Shown one piece after another: positions 24,021-32,632 of a DNA stretch of 35,986 nucleotides. Source of the DNA: Candidatus Poribacteria bacterium. GTDB taxonomy: Bacteria > Poribacteria > WGA-4E > PCPOR2b. Location: the NCBI GenBank assembly GCA_003635265.1, contig PYIZ01000036.1, positions 1 to 35,986 on the forward strand, read 5' to 3'. A program made the position numbers and the translations under genes. The notes below the pieces were generated by a model. The model saw only the letters and a program-made list of their open reading frames with translations, searched no databases and was not told the DNA's origin. How positions within the stretch are numbered: the stretch's first letter is position 1; every line of letters begins with the position of its first letter.

Positions 24021-25454
24021 TCAATCCCCTTGCTCCATAAAAGTAATGGGGAGCTGTGACGTCGATTGCCCACTGAATTCAACAGGATAGCTTCCATCAA
24101 AACAAGCCGTGCAAAAATCTTCGGGTGATTTCATACTTTTGAGCATGCCTTCAATGCTGAGATAGCCTAAACTATCTGCGCGGATGTATTTACAGGTTTC
24201 CTCAATGGTGTGTGAACTAGCGATCAACTCTTTGCGGGTGGGAGTATCAATACCGTAAAAACAGGGGAATTTATTTGGTGGAGAAGCGATACGAACGTGA
24301 ACCTCTGTAGCACCGCCCTGACGAAGCATTTTTACAAACTTTCGGCTCTCAGTTCCCCGCATAATCGAATCATCAACCACCACAACGCGCTTGCCTTCAA
24401 GCACATCACGAATCGGGTTTAATTTCACCTTAACCATCAGTTCACGAACCTCTTGCGAAGGGTTCATGAAAGCACGACCCACGTAGGAGTTCCGGTAGAG
24501 CCCCACATCATACGGAATACCTGATTCTTCTGAATATCCCAATGCAGAAAGGGTCGCCGAATCCGGCACAGGGATGACGATGTCTGCTGCTGCGGGGCAT
24601 TCACGTGCTAACTGTCTACCAAGTTCACGTCTTGGCCGGTTAACGAGTTCACCAAATACAACACTGTCTGGACGTGAGAGGTAAATATACTCAAAGATAC
24701 ATTGTGACAGGTGGGGTAACGTCTGCCCAAACATAAATGATTCTGGTTCTTTGCCCGTCTCGGTAATAATGACCATTTCACCCGGGCTAACCTCGCGGAT
24801 TGGCTCCGCTTCAATCACATCGAAGGCACACGTTTCGGAGGTGAGAACATAGGAATCGCCAACGCGACCTAGCCAGAGCGGACGGAAACCGTATACATCC
24901 CGCACACCGATAAGGATAGATTTTCCCATGAAGACAAGTGAATACGCACCGCGAATCTCTTTGAGGGCATCCAAAATACGATCTTCCAACAGCGTTTGGC
25001 GGGAACGAGCAATGAGGTGAGCGATAACCTCTGTGTCGGATGTCGTGCTAAAAATTGAACCGGCATCCTCAAGGTCATTTCGGATACGCTGGGCGTTCAC
25101 AAGATTTCCATTATGCGCGATTGCGAGGGGACCCCGCTTGTATTCCCGAACCAGCGGCTGCGCGTTCTGGAGGGTGCTGTGCCCGGTTGTCGAATAACGG
25201 TTGTGTCCCAGCGCAAGATCGCCTTCCAGCTTTCCCAAGGTATCCGAATCAAAGATAGTCGCAACAAGACCCATACCATGATGATATGTGAACTCATCGT
25301 CGTCTGCAGCAGCGATTCCTGCACTTTCTTGACCGCGGTGCTGCAAGGCGCGTAAACCCAAGTAAGTGAATTCAACCGCTCTAGGGTGTCCCAAAATGCC
25401 GAATACCCCACATTCACATCTTGGCTTATCATCAAACGCATTGAAATATTCCAT
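24021..25454 (-). CDS. purF: Amidophosphoribosyltransferase
   Basis: About 477 residues. It makes phosphoribosylamine from PRPP and glutamine, the first purine step. The N-terminus has a short propeptide ending KPRCE before the Ntn nucleophile Cys in CGVFGILG, then RALQHRGQESAG. The PRTase part has VVVVDDSIMRGTESRKF. Cys at SQCIFEY, KFPCFYG and the pair CTAC fit the [4Fe-4S] cluster of the Bacillus-type enzyme. The start is taken as the ATG at 25454, with GGAG 12 bases before it. The frame is open to 25622, but that extension would overlap the upstream membrane-protein gene and is unlike the family. Confidence 0.95.
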   Translation of the reverse strand: MEYFNAFDDKPRCECGVFGILGHPRAVEFTYLGLRALQHRGQESAGIAAADDDEFTYHHGMGLVATIFDSDTLGKLEGDLALGHNRYSTTGHSTLQNAQPLVREYKRGPLAIAHNGNLVNAQRIRNDLEDAGSIFSTTSDTEVIAHLIARSRQTLLEDRILDALKEIRGAYSLVFMGKSILIGVRDVYGFRPLWLGRVGDSYVLTSETCAFDVIEAEPIREVSPGEMVIITETGKEPESFMFGQTLPHLSQCIFEYIYLSRPDSVVFGELVNRPRRELGRQLARECPAAADIVIPVPDSATLSALGYSEESGIPYDVGLYRNSYVGRAFMNPSQEVRELMVKVKLNPIRDVLEGKRVVVVDDSIMRGTESRKFVKMLRQGGATEVHVRIASPPNKFPCFYGIDTPTRKELIASSHTIEETCKYIRADSLGYLSIEGMLKSMKSPEDFCTACFDGSYPVEFSGQSTSQLPITFMEQGD

Positions 25455-25545
25455 ATTTGGGTGATTCTCCAATTTATCGGGTGTTCCGCCACACACCGGT
25501 ACGCTATTGCATGGCATCAGAAAATCTTGACGGTCTGGATTTGGG

Positions 25546-26088
25546 CTAGGGTTCAACTGACACTGTCCGCCTCCGCTCCATACTAAGTCGGTAGCCAAGG
25601 ATTGCGCCAATCGGTGCCGCAATGATGTACAAAAGCTCAGGAGGGCATTTTATCGCTAGTAAAATGCGAAGGGGGAGAGATATGATAAGGGCAAGTAATT
25701 GCGCTATATTCAGGAGTATGTAGAACAGCAAATTCGAGGCGACCAACGCTTCCCAGTGAATATTCAGCAGTGACATCAACGCTACTATCGCAGGAGCACC
25801 AAGGAACGCGCCTTGATACGTGCGCTTGCGGTCTATACTAACGCCAAAGCGGCGTCCGGCAAAGATAACGCCTTCAGCAACACCAGCAAGAGCAATCCCG
25901 TATGTCACACCAAAGGAGATTAGTAGGAGTAGACCCACCCAGAAGCCGTGCTGAACACGGTCACCGATTAAGCCTTTCCATAAGACCAACTCGACAATTA
26001 AGCGGCAAAGCCATCCACTCGCTAAACCGATAAAGCCACCCAAAACGATTTGACTCGCTGTTAAAGCAATTGCTCTCTTTCGAGGCAT
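25546..26088 (-). CDS. Integral membrane protein of unknown function
   Basis: About 180 residues with some four or five hydrophobic segments (LTASQIVLGGFIGLASG near the start, FWVGLLLLISFGVTYGIAL, LLFYILLNIAQLLALIISLPL, and LLYIIAAPIGAILGY) and short polar loops such as AGRRFGVSIDRKRTYQG. The family is not recognised. The start is set at the ATG at 26088: GGGAG lies 6 bases before it. A perfect promoter (26123-26151) covers the earlier in-frame start, so that start would not be in the mRNA. It lies 91 bases before purF on the same strand and could share its transcript. Confidence 0.65.
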   Translation of the reverse strand: MPRKRAIALTASQIVLGGFIGLASGWLCRLIVELVLWKGLIGDRVQHGFWVGLLLLISFGVTYGIALAGVAEGVIFAGRRFGVSIDRKRTYQGAFLGAPAIVALMSLLNIHWEALVASNLLFYILLNIAQLLALIISLPLRILLAIKCPPELLYIIAAPIGAILGYRLSMERRRTVSVEP

Positions 26089-26122
26089 ACCACACTCCCA
26101 AAAAGTCAGGTTTGATATGAAA

Positions 26123-26151
26123 ATTATATCACGGCATCGTATCCGTGTCAA
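26123..26151 (-). promoter_or_regulatory. Strong predicted promoter, minus strand
   Basis: Reading the minus strand: TTGACA (26151-26146), a 17-base spacer and TATAAT (26128-26123). Both boxes are perfect. It drives the membrane-protein gene at 26088 and probably purF, the two-TM gene and purM beyond it. Confidence 0.8.
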
Positions 26152-26279
26152 CAGGAATGGAACGAGAAGACGGCTCCTGCAATTCCACCCAATGGTACGC
26201 TACTAGAACAAACGCACAATCGAGCAAAAATGTAACAGATATCAAGAGATTTTTAACAACTTAATGTTTGAGTTTGATC

Positions 26280-26308
26280 TTGACAGACCGTGCGGCATCC
26301 CCTACAAT
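26280..26308 (+). promoter_or_regulatory. Predicted promoter of the SGNH hydrolase gene
   Basis: TTGACA (26280-26285), a 17-base spacer and TACAAT (26303-26308). It is divergent from the minus-strand promoter at 26123-26151, about 130 bases away. Confidence 0.7.
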
Positions 26309-26415
26309 TGTATGGTGGATACTGTGAATAAGTCTGTATGTGCTTGCCACAGGAGTTCCCCCGTTCAAACTTGACTGTGACTACAAGCAAGTTAAATTGG
26401 ATTGAGAGGAAACCG

Positions 26416-27051
26416 ATGAGCAACCTACTGTTTCAATCAGGTGAAAAGGTGCTATTTATTGGTGATAGTATCACCGACTGCGGGCGTCGTGGGGACCACG
26501 CACCACTTGGAAATGGCTATGTGAAAAAGATAACGGAACTCATCACGGCAAAGTATCCGGAACGTCGAATTGAGTATGTCAATAAAGGCATCGGCGGCGA
26601 TATTGTCGAAGGACTTGAAGCACGGTGGGATACAGATGTTATCGCCGAAAAACCGGACTGGTTGTCAGTGAAAATCGGTATCAATAATGCGTCACGGCAA
26701 CTTGGGGCAGGTATTCCAAACGAAACATATCTTCCAGAATGGGAGATGTGCTATCGACGTATCCTCACTCGTGCAAAGGATGAATTGGGGGCAGGACTTT
26801 TTATGTTCGAAACCTTTTATATTGAGGAAGATGTCCCCGAACCCCGTCCGTTAGACGTTGATGCCTATAATAAGATTATCCATCGGCTCGCGGACGAGTT
26901 TAACGCTCGATTGATACGAACAAACGAAGCGTTTGACCGAGCAGTGGATGCGCGACCGGGAGCGTTGTGGACAACCCAAGATGGTGTTCATCCAAATCCG
27001 GAAGGCCATACGCTGATGGCGTTAGCGTTTCTCAAACAGGCGGGCTGGTAG
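26416..27051 (+). CDS. SGNH/GDSL-family hydrolase
   Basis: 211 residues from the ATG at 26416, which has AGAGGA 6 bases before it; an earlier in-frame start at 26338 lacks this. The family hydrolyses esters, often acetyl groups on carbohydrates. Block I is VLFIGDSITDCGRR (catalytic Ser). The conserved Gly is in NKGIGGD. Block III reads KIGINNAS, with Asn where many have Asn-Asp. Block V is TQDGVHPNPEGH (Asp and His of the triad). No signal peptide is visible, so it is probably cytoplasmic. The DapA-like gene follows 43 bases on, and the two may be a unit. Confidence 0.9.
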   Translation: MSNLLFQSGEKVLFIGDSITDCGRRGDHAPLGNGYVKKITELITAKYPERRIEYVNKGIGGDIVEGLEARWDTDVIAEKPDWLSVKIGINNASRQLGAGIPNETYLPEWEMCYRRILTRAKDELGAGLFMFETFYIEEDVPEPRPLDVDAYNKIIHRLADEFNARLIRTNEAFDRAVDARPGALWTTQDGVHPNPEGHTLMALAFLKQAGW

Positions 27052-27094
27052 AAATCCTTATTTATATTTGCATATTGCCGCTGGAGGCTTAATC

Positions 27095-28018
27095 ATGGAC
27101 AGAGCTGCACAAGTATTAGAACGGATGAAAGGACCGGTAGTCCCGATCAATGTCTGTTTTAACGCAGATGGCACAATCAACTGCGACGCTGTCGGAGCGT
27201 ATGTCAACTGGCTATGTGAAGAGAATACGCCTGTGCTTTTGCTCACGTACGGGAGTAGCGAATTTGCAAGCATCAGCGATGAAGAACTCTGGGAATTAAC
27301 TGAGACGGTTGCAGCCACCGCCGCCGGACGCTCGCTCTGTATTGCATCTACCAGCTATTGGAAACCGGCGAAAACCCGAGAATTTCTGAAACACGCCGAT
27401 GCCGTCGGTGTTGACGCTGTCAAGGTGCAAATTAACCCTTGGTTGCCCAAGACGCGAGAGGCGTTGGTCCGATACTTCGACCTGATTGAAGATGCGTCCG
27501 ACATACCGTTGTTGCTCTGGGGCGTTGCACCACCCCCATTCCCCGTGGACGTTGTAGCGGAATTGGCACAGCGTCCCAACATCATCGGCATGAAGAACGA
27601 CGCCCACCCCTTTTATGACTATTACGACTTGGTTCGTGCCACAAAGAATGAGGGATTCGGTGTGGTCAGCGGTGGACAAATGCGCAACTTCGTGTTCGGA
27701 CACCAAATTGGGTCGCCTGCTTATCTATGTCCCATCGCACCTTTCCGTCCCGATATCGCCTTGCAATTTTATCAGTTACTAGTCGAAGGAAACTACGCTC
27801 AAGGGTGGGAAATGGTCTACCGCTATGAAGAGCCTTGGCTCCAGTGGGCGATTGACAAAAACTGGCTGGGAGTAATGAAGTCAACAGTACAGCTTCAAGG
27901 ACTGTATCCCAACAATCTGCTTGGTCCCCCGCATCCCCCGCCTAGTCCGAGCCTGCTCACTGAGGTGCAGGAAAAGTTAGAGGAACTCTTTGGAGCATCA
28001 CGTACGCGTTCAAGGTAA
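27095..28018 (+). CDS. DapA/NanA-superfamily aldolase-like protein
   Basis: 307 residues. It belongs to the Schiff-base TIM-barrel family of dihydrodipicolinate synthase and N-acetylneuraminate lyase. The Schiff-base Lys is in IIGMKNDAHPF. Two departures are clear. The pyruvate-binding GTTGE motif reads YGSSEF, and the YNxP tyrosine stretch reads LLLWGVAPPPFP, so the usual catalytic Tyr is absent. It is therefore unlikely to be the lysine-pathway enzyme and may split another sugar acid or keto acid. The start is set at the ATG at 27095, 7 bases after GGAGG. A Pro-rich tail (PPHPPPSPS) is near the end. Confidence 0.8.
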   Translation: MDRAAQVLERMKGPVVPINVCFNADGTINCDAVGAYVNWLCEENTPVLLLTYGSSEFASISDEELWELTETVAATAAGRSLCIASTSYWKPAKTREFLKHADAVGVDAVKVQINPWLPKTREALVRYFDLIEDASDIPLLLWGVAPPPFPVDVVAELAQRPNIIGMKNDAHPFYDYYDLVRATKNEGFGVVSGGQMRNFVFGHQIGSPAYLCPIAPFRPDIALQFYQLLVEGNYAQGWEMVYRYEEPWLQWAIDKNWLGVMKSTVQLQGLYPNNLLGPPHPPPSPSLLTEVQEKLEELFGASRTRSR

Positions 28019-28131
28019 ATACCTAACCCTCCGGCTTCTAAAACCACTTCCCGATGATTGGTATGTCCCCATCCCCATTTCGCAGGATAAAACGAGAAAG
28101 GATCTTCCCAGATGTATGAGGAAAAGGTAGA

Positions 28132-29547
28132 ATGAGCATCCATGCAGCCGCACAATATCATCAAGACACCGCTATGAACACTGAAGTGTTCAGCAAATTA
28201 CAAAGTTTGCTGGGCGACCGTCTAACTACCGCGAAAGATGTCCGCGAGGACCATGCAAAGGATGTTTCTCATCACCTACCCCGTCTGCCACATGCTGTCG
28301 CATTCCCCCACACCAACACCGAAGTCTCTCAAATCGTGAAAGTCTGTGCTCGGTATTCGGTTCCGATTGTCCCCTTTGGTACAGGGACCGGAGTTGAGGG
28401 GGCAGTCGTCGCTATCCATGGGGGTATCTGTGTCGATTTAACTCAGATGAGCCAAATCCTTCAGGTCAATCAGCACGACATGGACGCAACAGTGCAAGCG
28501 GGGGTCACACGGAACCAACTCAACAGCCATCTTTCTGAAACCGGGACAGGGCTTTACTTTCCCGTCGATCCGGGGGCAGATGCGTCGTTGGGCGGTATGG
28601 CAGCGACCCGCGCATCAGGTAACGCCGCAGTCCGTTACGGCACCATGCGAGAGAATGTACTCGGATTGACGGTAATCACCGCCGATGGAAACATCATCCA
28701 CACCGGAGGCCGCGCCCGTAAGTCCTCTGCCGGCTATGATTTGACGCGACTATTTGTGGGATCGGAAGGGACGCTGGGAGTTATCACAGAGGTAACGCTG
28801 AAGTTGGAGAAGACACCGGAGGCTGTCTCAGCAGCGGTCTGCGCGTTTTCAGATATTGCAGCAGCGGCAAACACAGCCATTCAAGTAATTGGATCCGGCA
28901 TTCCCGTAGCTCGACTGGAGTTGCTTGACGAAATCCAGATGAGGGCAGTTAATAACTACTCCGGTTTGGATTATAAAGTTGCGCCAACGCTCCTTTTTGA
29001 ATTTCACGGCTCAGAATCAGCGGTGACTGAGCAAGCCCAAACTGTAGGCACAATCGTCCGCGAACATGGCGGCGAAGATTTTCAATGGGCAGCCGGGGAA
29101 GAAGACCGCAACCGGCTTTGGCAGGCACGGTACGATAGCTATTACGCCTCATTGGCGCTTCGCCCCGGATCGGTTGGGTATGTCACGGATGTTTGCGTTC
29201 CTATTTCACGCTTGGCGGATTGCATCCTGAAAACCAAGCAGGAAATCCAAGCCTCCGGCTTAATTGCACCGCTGCTTGGGCACGTGGGAGATGGCAATTT
29301 TCATGTGGTGTTCCCCCTCGATCCCGATCGTCCCGATGAGTTGCAGGAGGCGCAACGGCTCAGTCAACTTTTCGTAGAATACGCGCTTGAGATGGACGGC
29401 ACCTGTACGGGAGAACACGGCATCGGACTCGGCAAGATTGACGCTCTTAGGCAGGAGCACGGACCAGGCGTCGATGTGATGTACGCCATCAAAAAGTCCC
29501 TAGACCCACAAAATATCATGAACCCCGGCAAGGTCATACCGCTCTGA
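28132..29547 (+). CDS. FAD-linked oxidase (D-lactate dehydrogenase / glycolate oxidase subunit GlcD type)
   Basis: 471 residues. It oxidises D-2-hydroxy acids and passes electrons to the chain. The PCMH-type FAD domain has VPFGTGTGVEGAVVAIHGG, PVDPGADASLGGMAATRASG, GTMRENVLGL and FVGSEGTLGVITEVTL. The C-terminal cap has GHVGDGNFHVVFP, TGEHGIGLGK and LDPQNIMNPGKV. The length and the CTGEHGIG motif fit the LDHD/GlcD group. Whether lactate, glycolate or another acid is used cannot be told. GAGGAAAAGG is upstream of the ATG. The small membrane protein begins 5 bases after its stop. Confidence 0.88.
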   Translation: MSIHAAAQYHQDTAMNTEVFSKLQSLLGDRLTTAKDVREDHAKDVSHHLPRLPHAVAFPHTNTEVSQIVKVCARYSVPIVPFGTGTGVEGAVVAIHGGICVDLTQMSQILQVNQHDMDATVQAGVTRNQLNSHLSETGTGLYFPVDPGADASLGGMAATRASGNAAVRYGTMRENVLGLTVITADGNIIHTGGRARKSSAGYDLTRLFVGSEGTLGVITEVTLKLEKTPEAVSAAVCAFSDIAAAANTAIQVIGSGIPVARLELLDEIQMRAVNNYSGLDYKVAPTLLFEFHGSESAVTEQAQTVGTIVREHGGEDFQWAAGEEDRNRLWQARYDSYYASLALRPGSVGYVTDVCVPISRLADCILKTKQEIQASGLIAPLLGHVGDGNFHVVFPLDPDRPDELQEAQRLSQLFVEYALEMDGTCTGEHGIGLGKIDALRQEHGPGVDVMYAIKKSLDPQNIMNPGKVIPL

Positions 29548-29552
29548 GTGAT

Positions 29553-29909
29553 ATGAAAACAGCATTTAAAAAAACGCTAATCGCTTTTTTTGGTTTTATT
29601 ATAATCCTCATTGGAATTCTGATCGGTGTTATCAAACACTGGTCGCAGAGCGGTTCTTTGATCGAAAGCATGATGATGGTTGACTTTTCTGGGCTTTTGC
29701 TTAGTGTCTTGGGGGCCTCAATCTTAATTCTTATTGGCATTGCCTTGATCTTCTGGCTAGCACACGCTTGGTCAGTCGAGCAACCCGCATTGGGAGAACA
29801 AATCATTCGACTGGCAATGCTTGTGAGTATCTTGCTGATTCTTGTCTTCGGTGGAATGGGAATCGGTCTAATTGTTTTACGTACCCTCTGGACAGTTAAT
29901 TATTTTTAG
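29553..29909 (+). CDS. Small membrane protein with three predicted helices
   Basis: 118 residues with hydrophobic segments near 7-28, 44-70 and 85-110, and few charged residues (MKTAFKKT at the start). The family is not recognised. It begins 5 bases after the FAD-linked oxidase stop, so it is likely cotranslated with it and could help anchor or assemble it. The predicted infC promoter lies just after its stop. Confidence 0.6.
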   Translation: MKTAFKKTLIAFFGFIIILIGILIGVIKHWSQSGSLIESMMMVDFSGLLLSVLGASILILIGIALIFWLAHAWSVEQPALGEQIIRLAMLVSILLILVFGGMGIGLIVLRTLWTVNYF

Positions 29910-29954
29910 AGTGAGGTTCAAAGACTAAACATATCTATATCAGAGGATTTTCAC

Positions 29955-29984
29955 TTGCATTTACAGACTCGGATGTGCTAAAAT
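29955..29984 (+). promoter_or_regulatory. Predicted promoter of the infC-rpmI-rplT operon
   Basis: TTGCAT (29955-29960), an 18-base spacer and TAAAAT (29979-29984). It lies about 145 bases before the proposed infC start, leaving a long structured leader. Confidence 0.5.
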
Positions 29985-30069
29985 AATTTAGGAGTGTGTC
30001 ATATTCCATAACAAAACTTCGACTTTTAACTTGTTTTATTAAGGTTACGGTTAACAAATGGAACTCACT

Positions 30070-30101
30070 GTATATTGTAGGAATTGATCTCCACAATATA
30101 C
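30070..30101 (+). promoter_or_regulatory. infC leader hairpin
   Basis: GTATATTGT (30070-30078) pairs perfectly with ACAATATAC (30093-30101), with a further partial pairing inside. It sits just before the infC ribosome site. Leaders of this operon are regulated by L20 or IF3 in other bacteria; here only the structure is seen. Confidence 0.55.
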
Positions 30102-30129
30102 ACCAACAAATTGAGAAGGGGTGTCAAAG

Positions 30130-30684
30130 ATTCAAAGCAGAGGTCGCCGTTACCAGCAAAAAACGCAACAGCAACAAAACAGAGTGAATCGACAGATTCG
30201 GGCAAGGCAGATCTTGTTAATCACTGCCGATAACGAAAAACTTGGACCCATGCCTGTCTATGAAGCACTCGACCGTGCACAGGAAGAAGGGCTTGATTTG
30301 GTGGAAGTCTCTCCAAATGCCGATCCGCCGGTCTGCAAAATTATGGACTACGGTAAGTTCCAATATGAGAAAAGTAAACGGGCAAAAGAAGCAAAAAAGA
30401 AACAAGCCAAAGTTGTCCTGAAAGAGATAAAGTTTCCCTCTGTAAGAACCGGAGATCACGACTTTCAATTCAAGCTGCGTCATGCTCGCGAGTTTTTATC
30501 AAATGGCTGGAAGGTCAAAGCAACTGTTAGATTCAGTGGGCGTGAAATGCTGCACACGGATCTTGGAATGGAAATGCTGCGACGATTCGCAGCAGATGTT
30601 GCAGAGGTCGGCGAGATTGAGTCGCCCCCGCGGATGGAAAGTCGTTCTATGTTCATGGTCTTGACGCCAAAGTCAGAAAAGTAG
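30130..30684 (+). CDS. infC: Translation initiation factor IF-3, probable AUU start
   Basis: 184 residues if it starts at ATT 30130. IF-3 binds the 30S subunit and checks the start codon. RVNRQIRARQILLI, DNEKLGPMPVYEAL, LVEVSPNADPPVCKIMDYGKF, KEIKFPSVRTGDHDFQFK and PRMESRSMFMVL are the family blocks. A GTG at 30121 is in frame, but it lies within GGGGTG (30118-30123), which pairs with the anti-Shine-Dalgarno sequence. That motif ends 6 bases before the ATT. An upstream in-frame stop at 30112 excludes earlier starts. infC uses AUU in many bacteria for self-control by IF-3. rpmI follows after 15 bases. Confidence 0.93.
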   Translation: MQSRGRRYQQKTQQQQNRVNRQIRARQILLITADNEKLGPMPVYEALDRAQEEGLDLVEVSPNADPPVCKIMDYGKFQYEKSKRAKEAKKKQAKVVLKEIKFPSVRTGDHDFQFKLRHAREFLSNGWKVKATVRFSGREMLHTDLGMEMLRRFAADVAEVGEIESPPRMESRSMFMVLTPKSEK

Positions 30685-30699
30685 AGGAGCACCAGTCAG

Positions 30700-30894
30700 A
30701 TGCCGAAAATGAAGACACATAAAGGTTCAGCCAAGCGTTTCAAAATCACAGGAAATGGGAAAATTCGTAGACGCAAGGCTTACTCGAATCACCTATTTAT
30801 ATCAAAAACGGCGAAACAGAAGCGCAATCTCAGGAAAAGTGCACTTGTGGATGAAACAAACGAGAAAAGGCTACGTCGCTTGCTTCCCAACTAG
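30700..30894 (+). CDS. rpmI: 50S ribosomal protein L35
   Basis: 64 residues, the normal size, very basic. [27 protein letters not shown] is split over the usual N-terminal block ([15 protein letters not shown]) and GKIRRRKA, ending RLRRLLPN. It is part of the large ribosomal subunit. It lies between infC and rplT, the standard order. GAGGAG sits about 10 bases before the ATG. Confidence 0.97.
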   Translation: MPKMKTHKGSAKRFKITGNGKIRRRKAYSNHLFISKTAKQKRNLRKSALVDETNEKRLRRLLPN

Positions 30895-30927
30895 GTGGTT
30901 GTCAATATCGTTTTTAAGGAGATCGTA

Positions 30928-31275
30928 ATGTCAAAAGTAAAAACAGGTAGTGTCCGTCGCCAACGCCGCAAAAGAATCATGAAGCACTCAAAGGGCTATC
31001 GCGGCGGTCGCAATAATCTGAAGCGGTCTGCGATGGAGGCTGTCGAAAAGGGTTGGAATTACGCTTATGCCCACCGGAGAGCGCGAAAACGGGAATTCCG
31101 GCAGCTGTGGATTGCCCGTATCAATGCCGCCGCACGGATGCACGGCTTATCCTATAGCCGTTTTATGAACGGATTAAAAAAAGCAGGAATTGACCTCAAT
31201 CGCAAGGTCCTCGCTGACCTCGCTGTCCATGATGAGGCTGGATTTGCCCGCATTGTGGAACTTGCAAAAGGATAA
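30928..31275 (+). CDS. rplT: 50S ribosomal protein L20
   Basis: 115 residues. L20 binds 23S rRNA early in assembly and in several bacteria represses this operon. Blocks are [23 protein letters not shown] split as [30 protein letters not shown] and [18 protein letters not shown]. The start is the ATG at 30928, with AAGGAG 6 bases before it; a GTG-like earlier frame (30895) lacks support. No terminator is seen after it, so transcription may run on into the T-box leader of pheST. Confidence 0.97.
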   Translation: MSKVKTGSVRRQRRKRIMKHSKGYRGGRNNLKRSAMEAVEKGWNYAYAHRRARKREFRQLWIARINAAARMHGLSYSRFMNGLKKAGIDLNRKVLADLAVHDEAGFARIVELAKG

Positions 31276-31304
31276 TAAAATTGAGTTTGCGTAAAGGCTA
31301 TGAA

Positions 31305-31572
31305 AGGACAAAGTAAGCGGTTCGAGTCTTCTAATTAGAGAGGATGCGTCACCGGCTGAAAGCGCATCTTTAGAACGAGTCGCTGAATTTCATCCTGGAG
31401 CCGCCGAGTTGAACGCTGATTGTGGCAATTAGGCTCGTGCCGGGAGTTTCACCGTTACTGAAACGATTAACGAAGTGGGTAGATACTATATCTGCCAATA
31501 AGGGTGGTACCGCGGAAGATCTTGACGCCTGTCACTTTCGTCCCTTGGACAAGGTGATAGGTGTTTTTTTTT
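31305..31572 (+). promoter_or_regulatory. T-box riboswitch controlling pheST (tRNA-Phe specifier)
   Basis: The hallmark T-box AGGGTGGTACCGCG lies at 31501-31514. Upstream, stem I has an AGAGAG bulge, GATGCG/CGCATC pairing around GGCTGAAAG (about 31341-31368), and a specifier loop GAATTTCATC with UUC (Phe) at 31389-31391 followed by A. A terminator (31526-31543 with 31547-31563, G-U pairs in the stem) and T9 (31564-31572) end it, 21 bases before pheS. Uncharged tRNA-Phe should hold the antiterminator, so pheST is made when phenylalanine is short. Confidence 0.92.
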
Positions 31573-31593
31573 GCAATTTTACAGGAGATAAAC

Positions 31594-32610
31594 ATGCAGG
31601 AAGAGTTAAAGCAAATCGAAACTGAAGGATTGACAGACCTCGAAACTGTAAGCGACTTGCGCGAACTAGAATCCCTACGGATTAAGTATTTCGGACGCAA
31701 GGGTTTGCTCTCCACAGTGATGCGAGGGATGGGTAAACTCTCCAAAGCGGAGCGACCGGTTGTTGGTAAACTTGCGAATGAAGTGCGAGCGAGTCTCACA
31801 GAGGCGTTTGATCAGGTCGAAAGAACGCTGAACCAACAAGCGCGAGAGGGGCAACTTGCAGCGGAGGCTGTGGATATTACGCTGCCCGGTCGTCCACCGC
31901 AGCTGGGGAAAAAGCATCCAGTAACCCAAACCTTTGATCGTATTCAAGAGATCTTCCGGGGCATGGGATTCCAAGTTGCTGAAGGACCGGAAGTTGAGCA
32001 TGAATATTACAATTTTGATGCGCTGAATACACCCGCGGAACACCCCGCCCGAGATTCACACGATACATTTTATATTACTGATAGCCTACTATTGCGGACA
32101 CATACCTCACCGGTTCAAGTCCGCTACATGGAAAAACAGAAGCCTCCTATACGAATTATCGTCCCGGGACGAGTGTATCGTTGCGATTCCGATGCCTCCC
32201 ACACACCGATGTTCCATCAGGTCGAAGGTTTGCTAGTTGCCGAGCAAGTTACCTTTAGTGAGTTGAAGGGTGTCCTATACGCTTTCGTGCAACAGATGTT
32301 CGGAGAGGGAACGCGGACCCGCTTCCGTCCCCACTTCTTCCCATTCACAGAACCGAGTGCAGAAGTTGATATCTCCTGCACTACCTGCCACGGTGGAGGG
32401 TGTCGCCTCTGTTCAGGCACCGGTTGGCTCGAGATTTTGGGGGCTGGCTCGGTGCATCCAAACGTCTTCCGTTATGTCAATTATGATCCGGAACAGTTTA
32501 CCGGCTTTGCGTTCGGCATGGGCGTCGATCGGATCGCAACCTTGAAATACGGCATCCCAGACCTACGGTTGATGTTTGACAATGATATGCGGTTCGCCCA
32601 GCAGTTTTAG
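31594..32610 (+). CDS. pheS: Phenylalanyl-tRNA synthetase alpha subunit
   Basis: 338 residues. With PheT it forms the (alpha-beta)2 enzyme charging tRNA-Phe; the alpha subunit holds the active site. An N-terminal coiled coil covers about 1-85. Class II motifs are seen at LLRTHTSPVQVRYM, GRVYRCDSDASHTPMFHQVEG (motif 2, with the Phe-site region) and GFAFGMGVDRIATLKYGI (motif 3). The insert SCTTCHGGGCRLCSGTGWLE has four Cys and is usual in many PheS. The start is the ATG at 31594 with CAGGAG upstream; an earlier GTG (31561) is in the terminator. pheT follows after 22 bases. Confidence 0.97.
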   Translation: MQEELKQIETEGLTDLETVSDLRELESLRIKYFGRKGLLSTVMRGMGKLSKAERPVVGKLANEVRASLTEAFDQVERTLNQQAREGQLAAEAVDITLPGRPPQLGKKHPVTQTFDRIQEIFRGMGFQVAEGPEVEHEYYNFDALNTPAEHPARDSHDTFYITDSLLLRTHTSPVQVRYMEKQKPPIRIIVPGRVYRCDSDASHTPMFHQVEGLLVAEQVTFSELKGVLYAFVQQMFGEGTRTRFRPHFFPFTEPSAEVDISCTTCHGGGCRLCSGTGWLEILGAGSVHPNVFRYVNYDPEQFTGFAFGMGVDRIATLKYGIPDLRLMFDNDMRFAQQF

Positions 32611-32632
32611 GATCAGTGGAGGAAAGTGAATC

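Noticed and set aside
25455..25622. N-terminal extension of purF
   Set aside because: It overlaps the upstream membrane-protein gene, is unlike PurF, and the ATG at 25454 gives the normal short propeptide.
26089..26151. N-terminal extension of the membrane protein at 25546-26088
   Set aside because: It lies on the -10 and -35 boxes of a perfect promoter, so it would not be in the mRNA.
29996..30187. 63-residue open frame ahead of infC
   Set aside because: It overlaps the infC leader hairpin and start in another frame and shows no known motif.
31317..31330. GGTTCGAGTC, like a tRNA T-arm
   Set aside because: The flanks do not form a T-stem or acceptor stem; it is part of T-box stem I.
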